NCBI GenBank assembly: GCA_945877515.1
Contig: CAMCSE010000013.1
Location: 1 to 43,658, forward strand
From: an uncultured Clostridia bacterium
GTDB lineage: Bacteria > Bacillota > Clostridia > Oscillospirales > Oscillospiraceae
DNA: 43,658 bases
Reading direction: 5' to 3'
This document shows, piece after piece, positions 17,637 to 27,315 of the stretch. A program made the translations under genes and the position numbers. Positions within the stretch are counted from its first letter, which is position 1. The number at the start of each line of letters is the position of its first letter. A model generated the notes under the pieces. It was not told the DNA's origin. It worked only from the letters and a program-made list of their open reading frames with translations, and searched no databases.

Positions 17637-18827
17637 ATGGTCAATCAGGAATACTACAATTTGGGCACTGCCCCCTCCGTCATCCGTCAGCTGTTCGCCT
17701 ATGGTTTGGAACAGGCTAAGGTTGTTGGCCCCGAGAAAGTTTATGACTATTCTCTGGGCAATCCCAGCATTCCCGCCCCCAAGAAGGTCAACGAGTCCAT
17801 CAAGAAAATCGTGGACGAGACGGATTCCATCAAGCTGCACGGCTATTCCATGGCTCCCGGCTTTGATGAGGCCCGTACCGCCGTCGCAAAGGATCTGGCT
17901 GCCCGCTTTGGTCTGGATGTAAAGGCCAGCGAACTGTTCTTCACCTGCGGTGCCGCTCCCGCTCTGATCTCCATCATCAAGGCTCTGACGATCGATGCCG
18001 ACACCGAGATCATGGCGATCGCCCCCTTCTTCCCTGAGTATCGTCCCTTCGTCACTGCCAACGGCGGCAAGCTGGTGGTGGTGCCCGCTGATACCAAGGC
18101 TTTCCAGATCCATCTGGACGCTGTTGAGGAGCGTATCACCAAGCATACCCAGGCGATCATTGTCAACTCCCCCAACAACCCCTCCGGCGTTGTGTATACT
18201 GAGGAGACCCTGAAGGGGCTGGCTGCCCTGCTGGAGCGCAAGAGTGCCGAATATGGTCATCCCATCTACATCATTGCTGACGAGCCTTACCGTGAATTGG
18301 TATACGGCGGCGTGAAGGTTCCCTTCATCCCCTGCCTTTACAAGAACACCATCGTTTGCTACTCCTATTCCAAGTCCCTGTCCCTGCCCGGCGAGCGTAT
18401 CGGTTATGTCTATGTTCCCGGCTTTGCTGATGACAGCCACGCTGTCTACGCTGCCATCTCCGGTGCAGCCCGCATCATGGGCCATGTGTGTCCTCCCACG
18501 CTGATGCAGAAGGTCATCGAGCTGTGCGCTGAGGAGCGGCCTGATCTGGTGGCTTACGATGAGAACCGCAATCTGCTGTACAACAGCCTGACCGAGATGG
18601 GCTATGAGTGCGCCAAGCCCGACGGTGCCTTCTATCTGTTTGTTAAGGCCCCCAACGGTGACGCCGTCGCTTTCTCTGAGAAGGCCAAGCTGGAGCACAA
18701 TCTTCTGGTGGTTCCCGCTGACGGCTTTGGCTGCCCCGGCTTCTTCCGCCTGAGCTATTGCGTGTCCAATGACATGATCCGCCGCAGTTTGCCCGCCTTC
18801 AAGGCCATGATTGAATCTTACAAGTAA
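17637..18827 (+). CDS. Class I/II PLP-dependent aminotransferase
   Basis: YDYSLGNPSIPAPKKVNESI, IIVNSPNNPSGVVYTEE, IIADEPYRELVYGG, CYSYSKSLSLPGERIGY. Confidence 0.93.
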   Translation: MVNQEYYNLGTAPSVIRQLFAYGLEQAKVVGPEKVYDYSLGNPSIPAPKKVNESIKKIVDETDSIKLHGYSMAPGFDEARTAVAKDLAARFGLDVKASELFFTCGAAPALISIIKALTIDADTEIMAIAPFFPEYRPFVTANGGKLVVVPADTKAFQIHLDAVEERITKHTQAIIVNSPNNPSGVVYTEETLKGLAALLERKSAEYGHPIYIIADEPYRELVYGGVKVPFIPCLYKNTIVCYSYSKSLSLPGERIGYVYVPGFADDSHAVYAAISGAARIMGHVCPPTLMQKVIELCAEERPDLVAYDENRNLLYNSLTEMGYECAKPDGAFYLFVKAPNGDAVAFSEKAKLEHNLLVVPADGFGCPGFFRLSYCVSNDMIRRSLPAFKAMIESYK

Positions 18828-18841
18828 GAGATGCATTTATG

Positions 18842-18871
18842 AATTGCCGCATCCACAAGGATGCGGCAATT
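18842..18871 (+). terminator. Rho-independent terminator
   Basis: aattgccgcatcc-acaa-ggatgcggcaatt then attttt. Confidence 0.85.
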
Positions 18872-18963
18872 ATTTTTATCAGATTTAGTCGTTTTTTCTC
18901 TTGTCATACGAGAAATGCTTCGCTATAATAGGATGCATATTTTTATGAAAGAGGTGCTAAGGC

Positions 18964-19974
18964 ATGAGTAAGGTTTTCATTCCCGCCGGTTACAAAACGC
19001 CGCTGTCTGTCTATGAAATGCAGCGTGCTATCGAGTTTATTAAGAGTAACTTCCAGGTCAATTTGGGGCAGGCACTGAATCTGCGTCGAGTCTCCGCTCC
19101 TCTGTTTGTCCGTGAGGATTCCGGTTTGAATGATAACCTGAATGGCGTAGAGCGGCCTGTTTCTTTTGATATCCCCGATGTGGGGGCTAACGGTCAGGTG
19201 GTTCATTCCCTGGCCAAGTGGAAGCGTCTGGCGCTGAAGCGTTATGAGTTCAACGTGGGCAAGGGCCTGTTTACCGATATGAACGCCATCCGCCGTGACG
19301 AAGAGGTGGATAACCTCCACTCTGTCTATGTGGATCAGTGGGACTGGGAAAAAGTTATTTCCCGTGAGGACCGCAATGTGAACTACCTGAAACAGACCGT
19401 CCGTGCGATCGTCGGCGCTGTCGCTGAGACCAACGACGCTTTGCAGATCGCTTTCCCCAGCCTGCATACCCAGATCGACCGTGAGGTCTATTTCGTTACC
19501 ACGCAGGAGTTGGAGGATCGTTGGCCTGATCTGACGCCGAAGGAGCGCGAAAACGCGATTTGTCGTGAGCATCATACTGTGTTCCTGATGCAGATCGGTG
19601 ATAACCTGAAGCGTTCCGGCAAGCCCCATGATGGCCGCGCCCCTGACTATGATGACTGGTCCTTGAACGGCGATATTCTGCTGTATAGCCAGCTGCTGGA
19701 CAGCGCTTTCGAAATCTCCTCCATGGGTATCCGTGTGGACGAGGCCGCCATGGATTATCAGCTGAACGCCCGCGGCTGCAATGAGCGCCGTGAACTGCCC
19801 TTCCACAAGATGCTGCTGAATGGGGAACTGCCGCTGACCATCGGCGGCGGTATTGGACAGTCCCGCCTGTGCATGATCATGATCGGCACCTGCCATATCG
19901 GTGAAGTGCAAGCCAGCCTTTGGGATAAGGAAACGGAAAATGTCTGCGCAGACGCTGGTATCATGCTGCTGTAA
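18964..19974 (+). CDS. asnA: Aspartate--ammonia ligase (asparagine synthetase A)
   Basis: YETQxAI-like YEMQRAIEFIK, RRVSAPLFVREDSGLNDNLNGVERPVSFD, HSLAKWKRLALKRYEF, SVYVDQWDWEKVI, IGGGIGQSRLCM. Confidence 0.96.
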   Translation: MSKVFIPAGYKTPLSVYEMQRAIEFIKSNFQVNLGQALNLRRVSAPLFVREDSGLNDNLNGVERPVSFDIPDVGANGQVVHSLAKWKRLALKRYEFNVGKGLFTDMNAIRRDEEVDNLHSVYVDQWDWEKVISREDRNVNYLKQTVRAIVGAVAETNDALQIAFPSLHTQIDREVYFVTTQELEDRWPDLTPKERENAICREHHTVFLMQIGDNLKRSGKPHDGRAPDYDDWSLNGDILLYSQLLDSAFEISSMGIRVDEAAMDYQLNARGCNERRELPFHKMLLNGELPLTIGGGIGQSRLCMIMIGTCHIGEVQASLWDKETENVCADAGIMLL

Positions 19975-19992
19975 AGGTATACTACATGACAT

Positions 19993-20030
19993 AAAAAGGA
20001 AGGCTTTGCAAATGCAAAGCCTTCCTTTTT
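19993..20030. terminator. Bidirectional terminator
   Basis: aaaaaggaaggctttgca-aa-tgcaaagccttccttttt perfect inverted repeat. Confidence 0.85.
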
Positions 20031-20040
20031 ATACGGTCTG

Positions 20041-20634
20041 CTACCGCAGCGTATCTTCCAGATCCTGGAGTGTTTCCAGTATTTCATCAAAACCGGAAAG
20101 ATCGTTGTTTGCCAGGATATCTTCTGCACGGCGCATATCCTGAAGAAGTGTTTCATTCATATTGGCATACCGACTGCGCTGTGTCTGACACCATGCCCGC
20201 TGTGCGTCAATACACTGATGCAGCTTGGCAAACGCCTCTGTGCGGAACTCCTCTGTGCGGCGATGGGCGTTGATCTCAATATCTGCAATGTGTTCCTTCA
20301 AATGAGCATATTCATCCGCGGCAGCATGCAACGATACATTTTCCTGGCGCAGCATTTCATTTTGCTCCTTCAATTCTGACACCATGCTCTGAGCATCTGC
20401 CAACTGCTGCTGCAAGATCTCCTGATCGACGCCATCCTGCTTGTATTGTTTTGCCTGAGTATGGAGAGTGCGAAGCGCCAGCTCAATCCGCTCATTATCC
20501 TCTTTCAATTTTGCATTCTCGCTCTCCAGTGCTTCAATTCGCTCCTGTGATTCTTTTGCAGATTTTTCGATATAGTTAATCACGTCCTCACGGTCAAAAC
20601 CGCCAAACACGCAGGTTTTAAAATTAGTACTCAT
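20041..20634 (-). CDS. DivIVA-domain-like coiled-coil protein
   Basis: MSTNFKTCVFGGFDREDVINYIEKSAKESQERIEALESENAKLKEDNER, a FGGFDREDVxxYI N-terminus plus long coiled coil. Confidence 0.6.
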   Translation of the reverse strand: MSTNFKTCVFGGFDREDVINYIEKSAKESQERIEALESENAKLKEDNERIELALRTLHTQAKQYKQDGVDQEILQQQLADAQSMVSELKEQNEMLRQENVSLHAAADEYAHLKEHIADIEINAHRRTEEFRTEAFAKLHQCIDAQRAWCQTQRSRYANMNETLLQDMRRAEDILANNDLSGFDEILETLQDLEDTLR

Positions 20635-20789
20635 GCTGCACGTCCCTCCCACGAGAATTTATCTTTATTGCTTAATACGATACCATAAATACTTGGAATT
20701 GACAACCCAGAAAAAATCAAAAAAAGAAAAAATACCTCTTGCTTTTTGCAAATTTATATGGTAATATAATCAAGTCGTCTGAAGAACAT

Positions 20790-20866
20790 GCGCCGTTAGC
20801 TCAGCTGGATAGAGCGTCTGGCTACGGACCAGAAGGCCGGGGGTTCGAATCCCTCACGGCGTGCCA
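20790..20866 (+). tRNA. tRNA-Arg(ACG)
   Basis: 77-nt cloverleaf: gcgccgt acceptor, tctgg-ctACGga-ccaga anticodon arm, gggttcgaatccc T-arm, encoded CCA. Confidence 0.96.
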
Positions 20867-20907
20867 AAACACCGCGTACCTGATAGGTGCGCGGTGTTTT
20901 GTTTTTT
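20867..20907 (+). terminator. Terminator after tRNA-Arg
   Basis: aaacaccgcgtacc-tgat-aggtgcgcggtgttt then gttttttt. Confidence 0.85.
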
Positions 20908-20965
20908 TGGTAAGATCATTCTAAGGTGTTATTGCACCGCACAGCAGCCTGTCTGACAGTTGTCG

Positions 20966-21325
20966 TCATTCCTTTTCTTTCCTGACTTTCCCGCATAATA
21001 GGAAGTATAGTGTGATCAGCCATGTCAGAATGCCCATAACTTTTTCTCCATCGCTGAGGGGATGATCCGGTATCGTCCACACGCCGGAAAATCGCAGGAT
21101 AAGCAATGCTGTGTAGCAGGCAAGGAGTACAGCGCCTGCAATACGCCATCTTTTCACATGATGGCGAAAGACCCAGAAGAGAATACCAATTCCTAAAAGT
21201 GTCATACAGCCGAACTGCATCAGGTTATATCTGACTTGCCCGGAAATAGTCGTAATGGCCATAAAAACAACCACAAGGAACCATAAATCAAGAGAAATCC
21301 TGAAAGATTCTTTTTCATCCTGCAT
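20966..21325 (-). CDS. Hypothetical membrane protein (3-4 TM)
   Basis: MQDEKESFRISLDLWFLVVVFMAITTISGQVRYNLMQFGCMTLLGIGILFWVF...; start chosen at the second Met (approximate). Confidence 0.65.
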   Translation of the reverse strand: MQDEKESFRISLDLWFLVVVFMAITTISGQVRYNLMQFGCMTLLGIGILFWVFRHHVKRWRIAGAVLLACYTALLILRFSGVWTIPDHPLSDGEKVMGILTWLITLYFLLCGKVRKEKE

Positions 21326-21370
21326 CTCCTCCCATCCCATTCTTCTGTACCACAGTCTGCTTTTACTCTT

Positions 21371-22240
21371 TTATTTGGTGCGCCCCACCATACGGTCAGC
21401 CAACTCCCACAAGAACATATGATCCGACCAGTTGGCCACGGCAGACTTGGCCGCCTCCGTGCAGCGCTCCACCTCCCTGGCGCAGCCATCCAGCCCCAGC
21501 ACATCCACAAAAGTGACCTTGCCCTCTTCCCTATCGGAGCCAATGGGCTTGCCGAACACCGCAGCGTCGCCCATCACATCCAGCATATCGTCCCGGATCT
21601 GGAATGCCCGTCCGATACCGTCGGCGTAAGTCAACGCCTGTGAGCGCATTCCGGCGTTCATCTTGGCCGCCACACAGCCCAGTTCCACCGCACCGGAGAT
21701 CATCATACCGGTCTTGAGGCGGTTCAGCTGTGTCAGTCCTTCCGCATCACTGACATCGTATACGGTGTCCAGCACCTGGCCGCCCACCATACCGTCGGCG
21801 CCGCAGGCACGCACCAAGACCCGCAGGGCCTCCAGCCGCGTGTCGGCGGACAGCATGGGCGCGTCCAAAATCAGCCGGAACGCCTCCGGCTGCAGGGCGT
21901 CACCCGCCAGAACGGCCAACGTCTCGCCGAAGGCTTTGTGGCAGGTCGGCTTGCCCCGCCGCAAATCGTCATCATCCATGCAGGGCAGATCGTCGTGGAT
22001 GAGACTATAATTATGCACCAGTTCCAGTGCGCAGGCAAAAGGCAGCGCCAGATGCCAGTCGATGCCGCCCAAGCGGGCAAACTCCAGCGTCAGCACCGGG
22101 CGGATACGCTTACCACCGCCCAGAATCGCATAGCGCATGGCCTCATACAGCTTGCCATAGGCCACGTCACGGGTAAACAGGCCATTCAGATAGCCCTCGA
22201 TCGCCTGCTGGTATTCCTTGTATCTTGCTTCGTAATCCAT
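21371..22240 (-). CDS. ispA: Farnesyl diphosphate synthase-type polyprenyl synthetase
   Basis: GGGKRIRPVL, LIHDDLPCMDDDDLRRGKPTCH first Asp-rich motif, FQIRDDMLDV second. Confidence 0.96.
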   Translation of the reverse strand: MDYEARYKEYQQAIEGYLNGLFTRDVAYGKLYEAMRYAILGGGKRIRPVLTLEFARLGGIDWHLALPFACALELVHNYSLIHDDLPCMDDDDLRRGKPTCHKAFGETLAVLAGDALQPEAFRLILDAPMLSADTRLEALRVLVRACGADGMVGGQVLDTVYDVSDAEGLTQLNRLKTGMMISGAVELGCVAAKMNAGMRSQALTYADGIGRAFQIRDDMLDVMGDAAVFGKPIGSDREEGKVTFVDVLGLDGCAREVERCTEAAKSAVANWSDHMFLWELADRMVGRTK

Positions 22241-22241
22241 A

Positions 22242-22472
22242 TTATTCCTCGCTTAAAAAGTCACTTTCCACCGGCGCGCCGTCAGGGCCCTTCATCAGCT
22301 TGACCACCTGCTGCTCCGCCTTATCCAGTTCACTTCGGCACAGGCCCACCAGCTTGGTGCCCTCCTCAAACAGCTTCAGAGAGTCGCTCAGCTGTGCGTC
22401 GCCTTTTTCCAGCTTGCTGACGATCTCCTCCAGCCGGGCCATGTTCTCCTCAAACGTCTTTTTTGCCGCCAT
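22242..22472 (-). CDS. xseB: Exodeoxyribonuclease VII small subunit
   Basis: KTFEENMARLEEIVSKLEKGDAQLSDSLKLFEEGTKL. Confidence 0.95.
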   Translation of the reverse strand: MAAKKTFEENMARLEEIVSKLEKGDAQLSDSLKLFEEGTKLVGLCRSELDKAEQQVVKLMKGPDGAPVESDFLSEE

Positions 22473-22475
22473 ATG

Positions 22476-23690
22476 TCACTCCTCCTTACCGTCAATGGTA
22501 CGTTCCACCGTGCAGTCCAGCGCACCCTGCTCCAGCTGCACATGTATTTTGTCGCCTGCCGCCGCCTGACGGCTCGTCCGCAGCACTGTGCCGTCCGCCG
22601 CCTGAACCATGGCATATCCCCGTCCCAGTACCTTCAGCGGACTGAGAGCGTCCAGCGACGCTGCCAGTGCGGTAAACTGCTGCTGCCGCGCACCCAACTG
22701 CCGGTGAGCCGTCAGCCCAAGCCGCTGCTGTACGCTGTCCAATTGCATTCGCCGGTCCTCAATAAAGGCCATGGGGTCGGTCAATACCCGCTTGGCGGCC
22801 AGCGCTTTCAACTGCCTGTCCGCTTTTTCCAAAGTGTTCAGCGTCCCCTGCGCTATGGCGCGGCCGGCACTGTCCAACTGCTTGCGCAGTTCCACCTGAT
22901 CCGGCACGGCGATCTCCGCCGCGTTGGAGGGCGTGGATGCCCGACGGTCCGCCACAAAATCGGAGATGGTCACATCAGGTTCGTGGCCTACGGCGGAGAT
23001 GACCGGGATCTCCGAGGCGTAAATGGCCCGGGCTACCCGTTCGTCATTGAATGCCCACAGATCCTCGATAGATCCACCGCCACGACCCACGATCAGCACA
23101 TCCGCCAGCTGCCAGCGGTTGGCATAGCGAATGGCGCCCACGATCTCCGGCGGTGCTTCCACACCCTGCACCCGCACCGGCAGCAGCAGCACCTTGGCAA
23201 TGGGATACCGCCGCCGCAGAATGCGGATCATGTCGTGTACCGCGGCGCCCGCCGAAGATGTGACGATGGCAATGCGCTGAGGGTACGGCGGCAGCGGCTT
23301 TTTGTGGGCGGGATCAAACAGGCCCTCCTGGTTCAGCTTCTCCTTCAGCTGCTCAAAGGCCACATACAGGTCGCCGATGCCGTCCGCCGATAACGACGTA
23401 CAGTACAGCTGATACGCACCGTCCCGGGGATAGACGCTGATGCGGCCGCCGGCGATCACCTGCATACCGCTCTCCGGCCGGAATCGCAGCTTCCCCGCAC
23501 TGCTCCGGAACATGACGCATCGAATGGCACTCTCGCCATCCTTCAGCGTGAAATAGTGGTGTCCCGAGGGATAGATCTTGTAATTGGACAGTTCGCCGCG
23601 GATCAACAGCTCGTTAAGCTGCGGCACGTCGTCGATGAGCTGCTTGATATATTGGTTGACTTCCGTCACGCTGAAAACGCGCTGTTCCAT
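22476..23690 (-). CDS. xseA: Exodeoxyribonuclease VII large subunit
   Basis: FSVTEVNQYIKQLIDDVPQLNELLIRGELSNYKIYPSGHHYFTLKD; DVLIVGRGGGSIEDLWAFNDE. Confidence 0.97.
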   Translation of the reverse strand: MEQRVFSVTEVNQYIKQLIDDVPQLNELLIRGELSNYKIYPSGHHYFTLKDGESAIRCVMFRSSAGKLRFRPESGMQVIAGGRISVYPRDGAYQLYCTSLSADGIGDLYVAFEQLKEKLNQEGLFDPAHKKPLPPYPQRIAIVTSSAGAAVHDMIRILRRRYPIAKVLLLPVRVQGVEAPPEIVGAIRYANRWQLADVLIVGRGGGSIEDLWAFNDERVARAIYASEIPVISAVGHEPDVTISDFVADRRASTPSNAAEIAVPDQVELRKQLDSAGRAIAQGTLNTLEKADRQLKALAAKRVLTDPMAFIEDRRMQLDSVQQRLGLTAHRQLGARQQQFTALAASLDALSPLKVLGRGYAMVQAADGTVLRTSRQAAAGDKIHVQLEQGALDCTVERTIDGKEE

Positions 23691-23744
23691 GGCTCCTCCT
23701 GTAAAAAAGGCAGGGCCCTTTGCCCTGCCCTTTGATTTGGCCGC

Positions 23745-24194
23745 TTATTCCTTGACCTCCTGCCGCAGGAAACTGCCCAGAATGCCGTTGACGAACTTCG
23801 CCGTTTCCGGCTCGTCATACTTGCGGGTCAGCTCTACCGCCTCATTGATGGCGACACCGTGAGGAATGTCCGGCATGTACATGATCTCGTACATGGCCAG
23901 CCGCATAATAGCGGAGGCCACCAGCGAAATGCGCTCAAAGCGCCATCCCTTGGCGTACTTTTCGATATAGGTATCCAGTTCGGCAGCATGCTCCGCCACC
24001 CCGGAAACCAGACGGCGGATATAACTCTCCTGCTTGGCATTGGGCAGCTGCGCATACAGCTCACACTCAGGCGCCAGCTCCGCAAATTTCTCGTCGGACA
24101 GATACTGGTCCAGGAAATCCACGATGGGCAGATCGGTAAAGCTCAGTTCAAACGCCAGATGCATGGCGATCTCACGGGCGGTATTGCGTGTCAT
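23745..24194 (-). CDS. nusB: Transcription antitermination factor NusB
   Basis: AREIAMHLAFELSF; RLAMYEIMYMPDIPHGVAINEAVELTRKYDEPETAKFVNGILGSF. Confidence 0.95.
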   Translation of the reverse strand: MTRNTAREIAMHLAFELSFTDLPIVDFLDQYLSDEKFAELAPECELYAQLPNAKQESYIRRLVSGVAEHAAELDTYIEKYAKGWRFERISLVASAIMRLAMYEIMYMPDIPHGVAINEAVELTRKYDEPETAKFVNGILGSFLRQEVKE

Positions 24195-24218
24195 ATTCTT
24201 CTCTCTCTTTTTCTCCGT

Positions 24219-24578
24219 TTAGTTGAAGCTGATGCCGCCCACATGGATATTTACGGCGGATACAGGATAGCCTGTGGTGCTCTCCAAGGCCTGATATACG
24301 GCGTTTTGTGCTTTCTTGGCCACCTCGCCGATGGTGCAGCCGTATCGCACTGTGATGAATACGTTTACCATGATGGCGTCGCCGTCCATCTCTACCCGGA
24401 CCCCCCGGGATGTCATTTTCTTTCCGCCCATGAAATCCGACACATTGGCGCTCATCAGGCCGGTCACGTTTTCAACCTCCAGCACGGCGGCAGATGCGAT
24501 GGACGCCACCACCTCTTCCGAAATCTGGATGGTGCCCAATTCCTCCTGATGGCTCATATACTCTTTATTTTCAGGCAT
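24219..24578 (-). CDS. Asp23/Gls24 family envelope stress response protein
   Basis: GTIQISEEVVASIASAAVLEVENVTGLM; VNVFITVRYGCTIGEVAKKAQNAVYQALE. Confidence 0.95.
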   Translation of the reverse strand: MPENKEYMSHQEELGTIQISEEVVASIASAAVLEVENVTGLMSANVSDFMGGKKMTSRGVRVEMDGDAIMVNVFITVRYGCTIGEVAKKAQNAVYQALESTTGYPVSAVNIHVGGISFN

Positions 24579-24656
24579 AACGTTTGCGTCTCCTTGTAAA
24601 TAATCTCATTCGTACAAATCAGTATACCATTTCTATGAGGAAATTACAACAACAAT

Positions 24657-25205
24657 TTACTGATCCGCTTCCATGATTTTGATCTGCCCGGCAGTATACT
24701 GGGTTTCATTGATCACGATGTCCTTGATCCGGGCCACGTCAGTAGCCGTCAGTCCCTCCTCGCCGGAGGCCACTACCACACTGCAGGAATCCGAACCCAT
24801 GAACACCACACAGTCGGCATAGCCCTTGGCCGTCACCAGATTCTCGATCTGAGACTCCGCCACCGTGTAGCCTGCCAACACCTGCAGCGTCTGACTGGCC
24901 TCGTTGCACACATCCTCTGTGGCATTTTCGTCTATCTCCGCCTCCTGCAGCATGCTGATGGCGCTGTCCCTGGCCTGCTTGCGGCTCAGCCGCGCCGTGG
25001 CAAAGTAGTCATTCTCTGCGGCGTCATTTGTCACAGATACGCCTTCACCGTTCTCATTGACCAGCGTGGCCTGCCCCAGGATCTTGTCGGTCTCCGCCAC
25101 ATTGTCGGCATAGCGCCAGTTCAGGTACACGGATGCTCCCACCAGCACCAGTACCGCCAGCACTACCGCCGGCCGTTTCCAGTTCTTCTTCCATTGGATT
25201 TTCAT
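24657..25205 (-). CDS. spoIIIAH: Stage III sporulation protein AH
   Basis: Single TM then ...YFATARLSRKQARDSAISMLQEAEIDENATEDVCNEASQTLQVLAGYTVAESQIENLVTAKGYADCVVFMGSDSCSVVV; position in spoIIIA operon. Confidence 0.92.
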   Translation of the reverse strand: MKIQWKKNWKRPAVVLAVLVLVGASVYLNWRYADNVAETDKILGQATLVNENGEGVSVTNDAAENDYFATARLSRKQARDSAISMLQEAEIDENATEDVCNEASQTLQVLAGYTVAESQIENLVTAKGYADCVVFMGSDSCSVVVASGEEGLTATDVARIKDIVINETQYTAGQIKIMEADQ

Positions 25206-25247
25206 GCTTTTGCCCTCCTGCTTTCCGCTATATTTTTCCTGCTATAC

Positions 25248-25757
25248 TTATTTCCATTGCACCACTGTGATCTTATCGCTGCCCAGTCCTGTCAGCACCG
25301 ACACCGCCTGGATCACCGCCAAATGGACGCTGCTGTCACCCGCGCCCTGACACACCACCACCGCGCCCTGATACACCGGATAGGTCTGCTCCGTCACCAC
25401 TACATCCTCATAGCCGCTGCCCCGGTTCAGTGTGACCACATCCCGCTCCTGTCGGTCCTCCGTATCCCGCAGGCTGGTGCTGCGGTTTTCCGCCAGCTGC
25501 AGGGATGATCCGCTTTTCAGCGTCAGCATCACCTCTACCTGTCCCACACCCCGGATACGGCCCAGCAGCCGTTCCAGCCGCTGCTCCGTCTCCGCCAGCG
25601 AGTAGGCCTCGGATACGTTTACCGGCTCCGTCGTGTCCTGCTGCTCTTTTCCGCCGGAGGGCAGCAGCATCAGCACCACACCTACCAGCGCCACCAGCGC
25701 CACATATTTGTACTTTTTTACATAGGATATGAGCTTCTCCTTCGCCATATGCCTCAC
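25248..25757 (-). CDS. spoIIIAG: Stage III sporulation protein AG
   Basis: TM plus LERLLGRIRGVGQVEVMLTLKSG... and QAVSVLTGLGSDKITVV; operon position. Confidence 0.92.
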   Translation of the reverse strand: MRHMAKEKLISYVKKYKYVALVALVGVVLMLLPSGGKEQQDTTEPVNVSEAYSLAETEQRLERLLGRIRGVGQVEVMLTLKSGSSLQLAENRSTSLRDTEDRQERDVVTLNRGSGYEDVVVTEQTYPVYQGAVVVCQGAGDSSVHLAVIQAVSVLTGLGSDKITVVQWK

Positions 25758-26224
25758 TCCGTTTCCTGCCAGCGCTGGTGCATCTCATCGATCCCCAAAT
25801 CGGCCCGGATGATCTGTGAAAGCGCTGTATTCTTTGGAATGTCCAGCGTCACCTCCACCGGAAAGGGCACGCCGTCGCGTACCTGACAGGTCACCTCCGG
25901 GTGGCATACAACACCCAGCTGCGCCGCTTTTTCTGAAATATATGCGGCTGTCTCCTCTTGTATGAGCGTTTCCATCTCCTGTTGGTTGGCGGCAGTATAT
26001 GTCTCCGTCTGCTGCTGGATGGTTCGCTCCCACTCCTCATATTGCAAATGCAGTTCCCCCGGCGCCAGCGCCAGCAGCGGGCGGACCACTACCAACAGCA
26101 TCACAAGACCGCCGGTGCATTTGGCAATGGTCAGCAGCGCCCCTTTTGGCACCAATGCGTACAATATGGACAGCGCCATAGCCGCCGCCATAACGCCGAA
26201 CAGCCATGTCCGTAAAATACTCAT
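25754..26224 (-). CDS. spoIIIAF: Stage III sporulation protein AF
   Basis: Two N-terminal TM segments with LVPKGALLTIAKCTGGLVMLLVVVRPLL; operon position, 4-bp overlaps on both sides. Confidence 0.88.
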   Translation of the reverse strand: MSILRTWLFGVMAAAMALSILYALVPKGALLTIAKCTGGLVMLLVVVRPLLALAPGELHLQYEEWERTIQQQTETYTAANQQEMETLIQEETAAYISEKAAQLGVVCHPEVTCQVRDGVPFPVEVTLDIPKNTALSQIIRADLGIDEMHQRWQETE

Positions 26225-27315
26225 GGGATCACCACCGATACAGAAGATGTAATGGAGATCAACAACAGCAGTGCACAGCTGCCTACCATGCCCAGTACCA
26301 AGCCGAAAGCGCTGCCCAGCGCGTTGATCAGCTCCACCAGTGTGCCGCTTCCGGCGGTTCCTGCCAGAAAAGCGGTGAGTTTATAGAGCAGATATTGTAC
26401 CGCCATCCGGAGAAACGGCGTCAGACAGGTAGCCAACACTGCCAACAGTCCCAAAATGCCTACTGAATTTTTTAAAAGCCCCGCGCCGGACAGCACACTG
26501 CCGCTGGCCTGCGAGATGATACCGCCCACCACCGGAACCGCCGTTGAGATCACGGTGCGGGTCATTTGCAGCGCCAGAGCATCCGCGGAAGTTGAGACAG
26601 CACCGGTCATGGTAAGGTAGCCGGTAAACAGCACCAGTGAGCCGGTCAGCGCCCATGTCACCACTTTTTTGATGCCGACGGCAACTCTTTTCAGCGGGTC
26701 GCCGGGCAGCATGGCATTGGCGGAAGCTGCCGCCACATAGAAATACACCAACGGCAGTAAGACATTGCGGATCAGTGACAGCAGAAGGTCAGCAAAAAAT
26801 ACCGTGGCCACCTGCCGCGCGCCGGCCGAAACGATGCCTCCGCTGGCCGCTACCGCCGCCGCCAGTGTGGGCAGCAGTGCCTTGCCCAGCACGTCCAGCT
26901 GTTCCATTGTCTCCGTTCCGGCGCCCATCATGGTCTGCACGTCGCCTGCCGCTGTCATGGTGATGACCAGTACAAAGGACAGAGGGACGAAATTGGCGAT
27001 CAAGGGATGATCTGCTGCCTGAAAACTGCCCTCCGCCACACCGTACAGCAGGACGGCCCCCAGCAGCACCACCATGACCCGCAGGCTGCTGCGGAAATTG
27101 GCAGCCAGCAGATCGCAGGCTTTATCCCACAGCCGGGCCAATCCCTCAGACAGTGTGCCGCTGTCGGCAGCATCCTCCTCCAGCTGCTCCAACAATTCCC
27201 GGGCATCGGGAGACAATGCATTGTCTACCGTTTCAGGCAGCGAAGCCCATACCCAAACGGTACACAACCACAGGATCTGGACCCCAATAACGGCGGTTAT
27301 GACCCCTTTTTTCAC
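26221..27315 (-). CDS. spoIIIAE: Stage III sporulation protein AE (GTG start)
   Basis: LLPTLAAAVAASGGIVSAGARQVATVFFADLL, VKKVVTWALTGSLVLFTGYLTMTGAVSTSADALALQMTRTVISTAVPVVGGIISQASGSVLSGAGLLKNSVG; GTG overlapping the spoIIIAD stop. Confidence 0.93.
   Translation of the reverse strand: MKKGVITAVIGVQILWLCTVWVWASLPETVDNALSPDARELLEQLEEDAADSGTLSEGLARLWDKACDLLAANFRSSLRVMVVLLGAVLLYGVAEGSFQAADHPLIANFVPLSFVLVITMTAAGDVQTMMGAGTETMEQLDVLGKALLPTLAAAVAASGGIVSAGARQVATVFFADLLLSLIRNVLLPLVYFYVAAASANAMLPGDPLKRVAVGIKKVVTWALTGSLVLFTGYLTMTGAVSTSADALALQMTRTVISTAVPVVGGIISQASGSVLSGAGLLKNSVGILGLLAVLATCLTPFLRMAVQYLLYKLTAFLAGTAGSGTLVELINALGSAFGLVLGMVGSCALLLLISITSSVSVVIP

Noticed and set aside
17508-18836. 442-aa minus-strand ORF opposite the aminotransferase
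   Set aside because: Antisense artefact; the plus strand has clear PLP enzyme motifs, promoter and terminator
18943-19992. 349-aa minus-strand ORF opposite asnA
   Set aside because: Antisense artefact; AsnA motifs are unambiguous on the plus strand
20790-20907. tRNA-Arg as an integration site
   Set aside because: No integrase, duplicated tRNA 3' end or accessory genes adjacent; followed directly by a terminator and housekeeping genes
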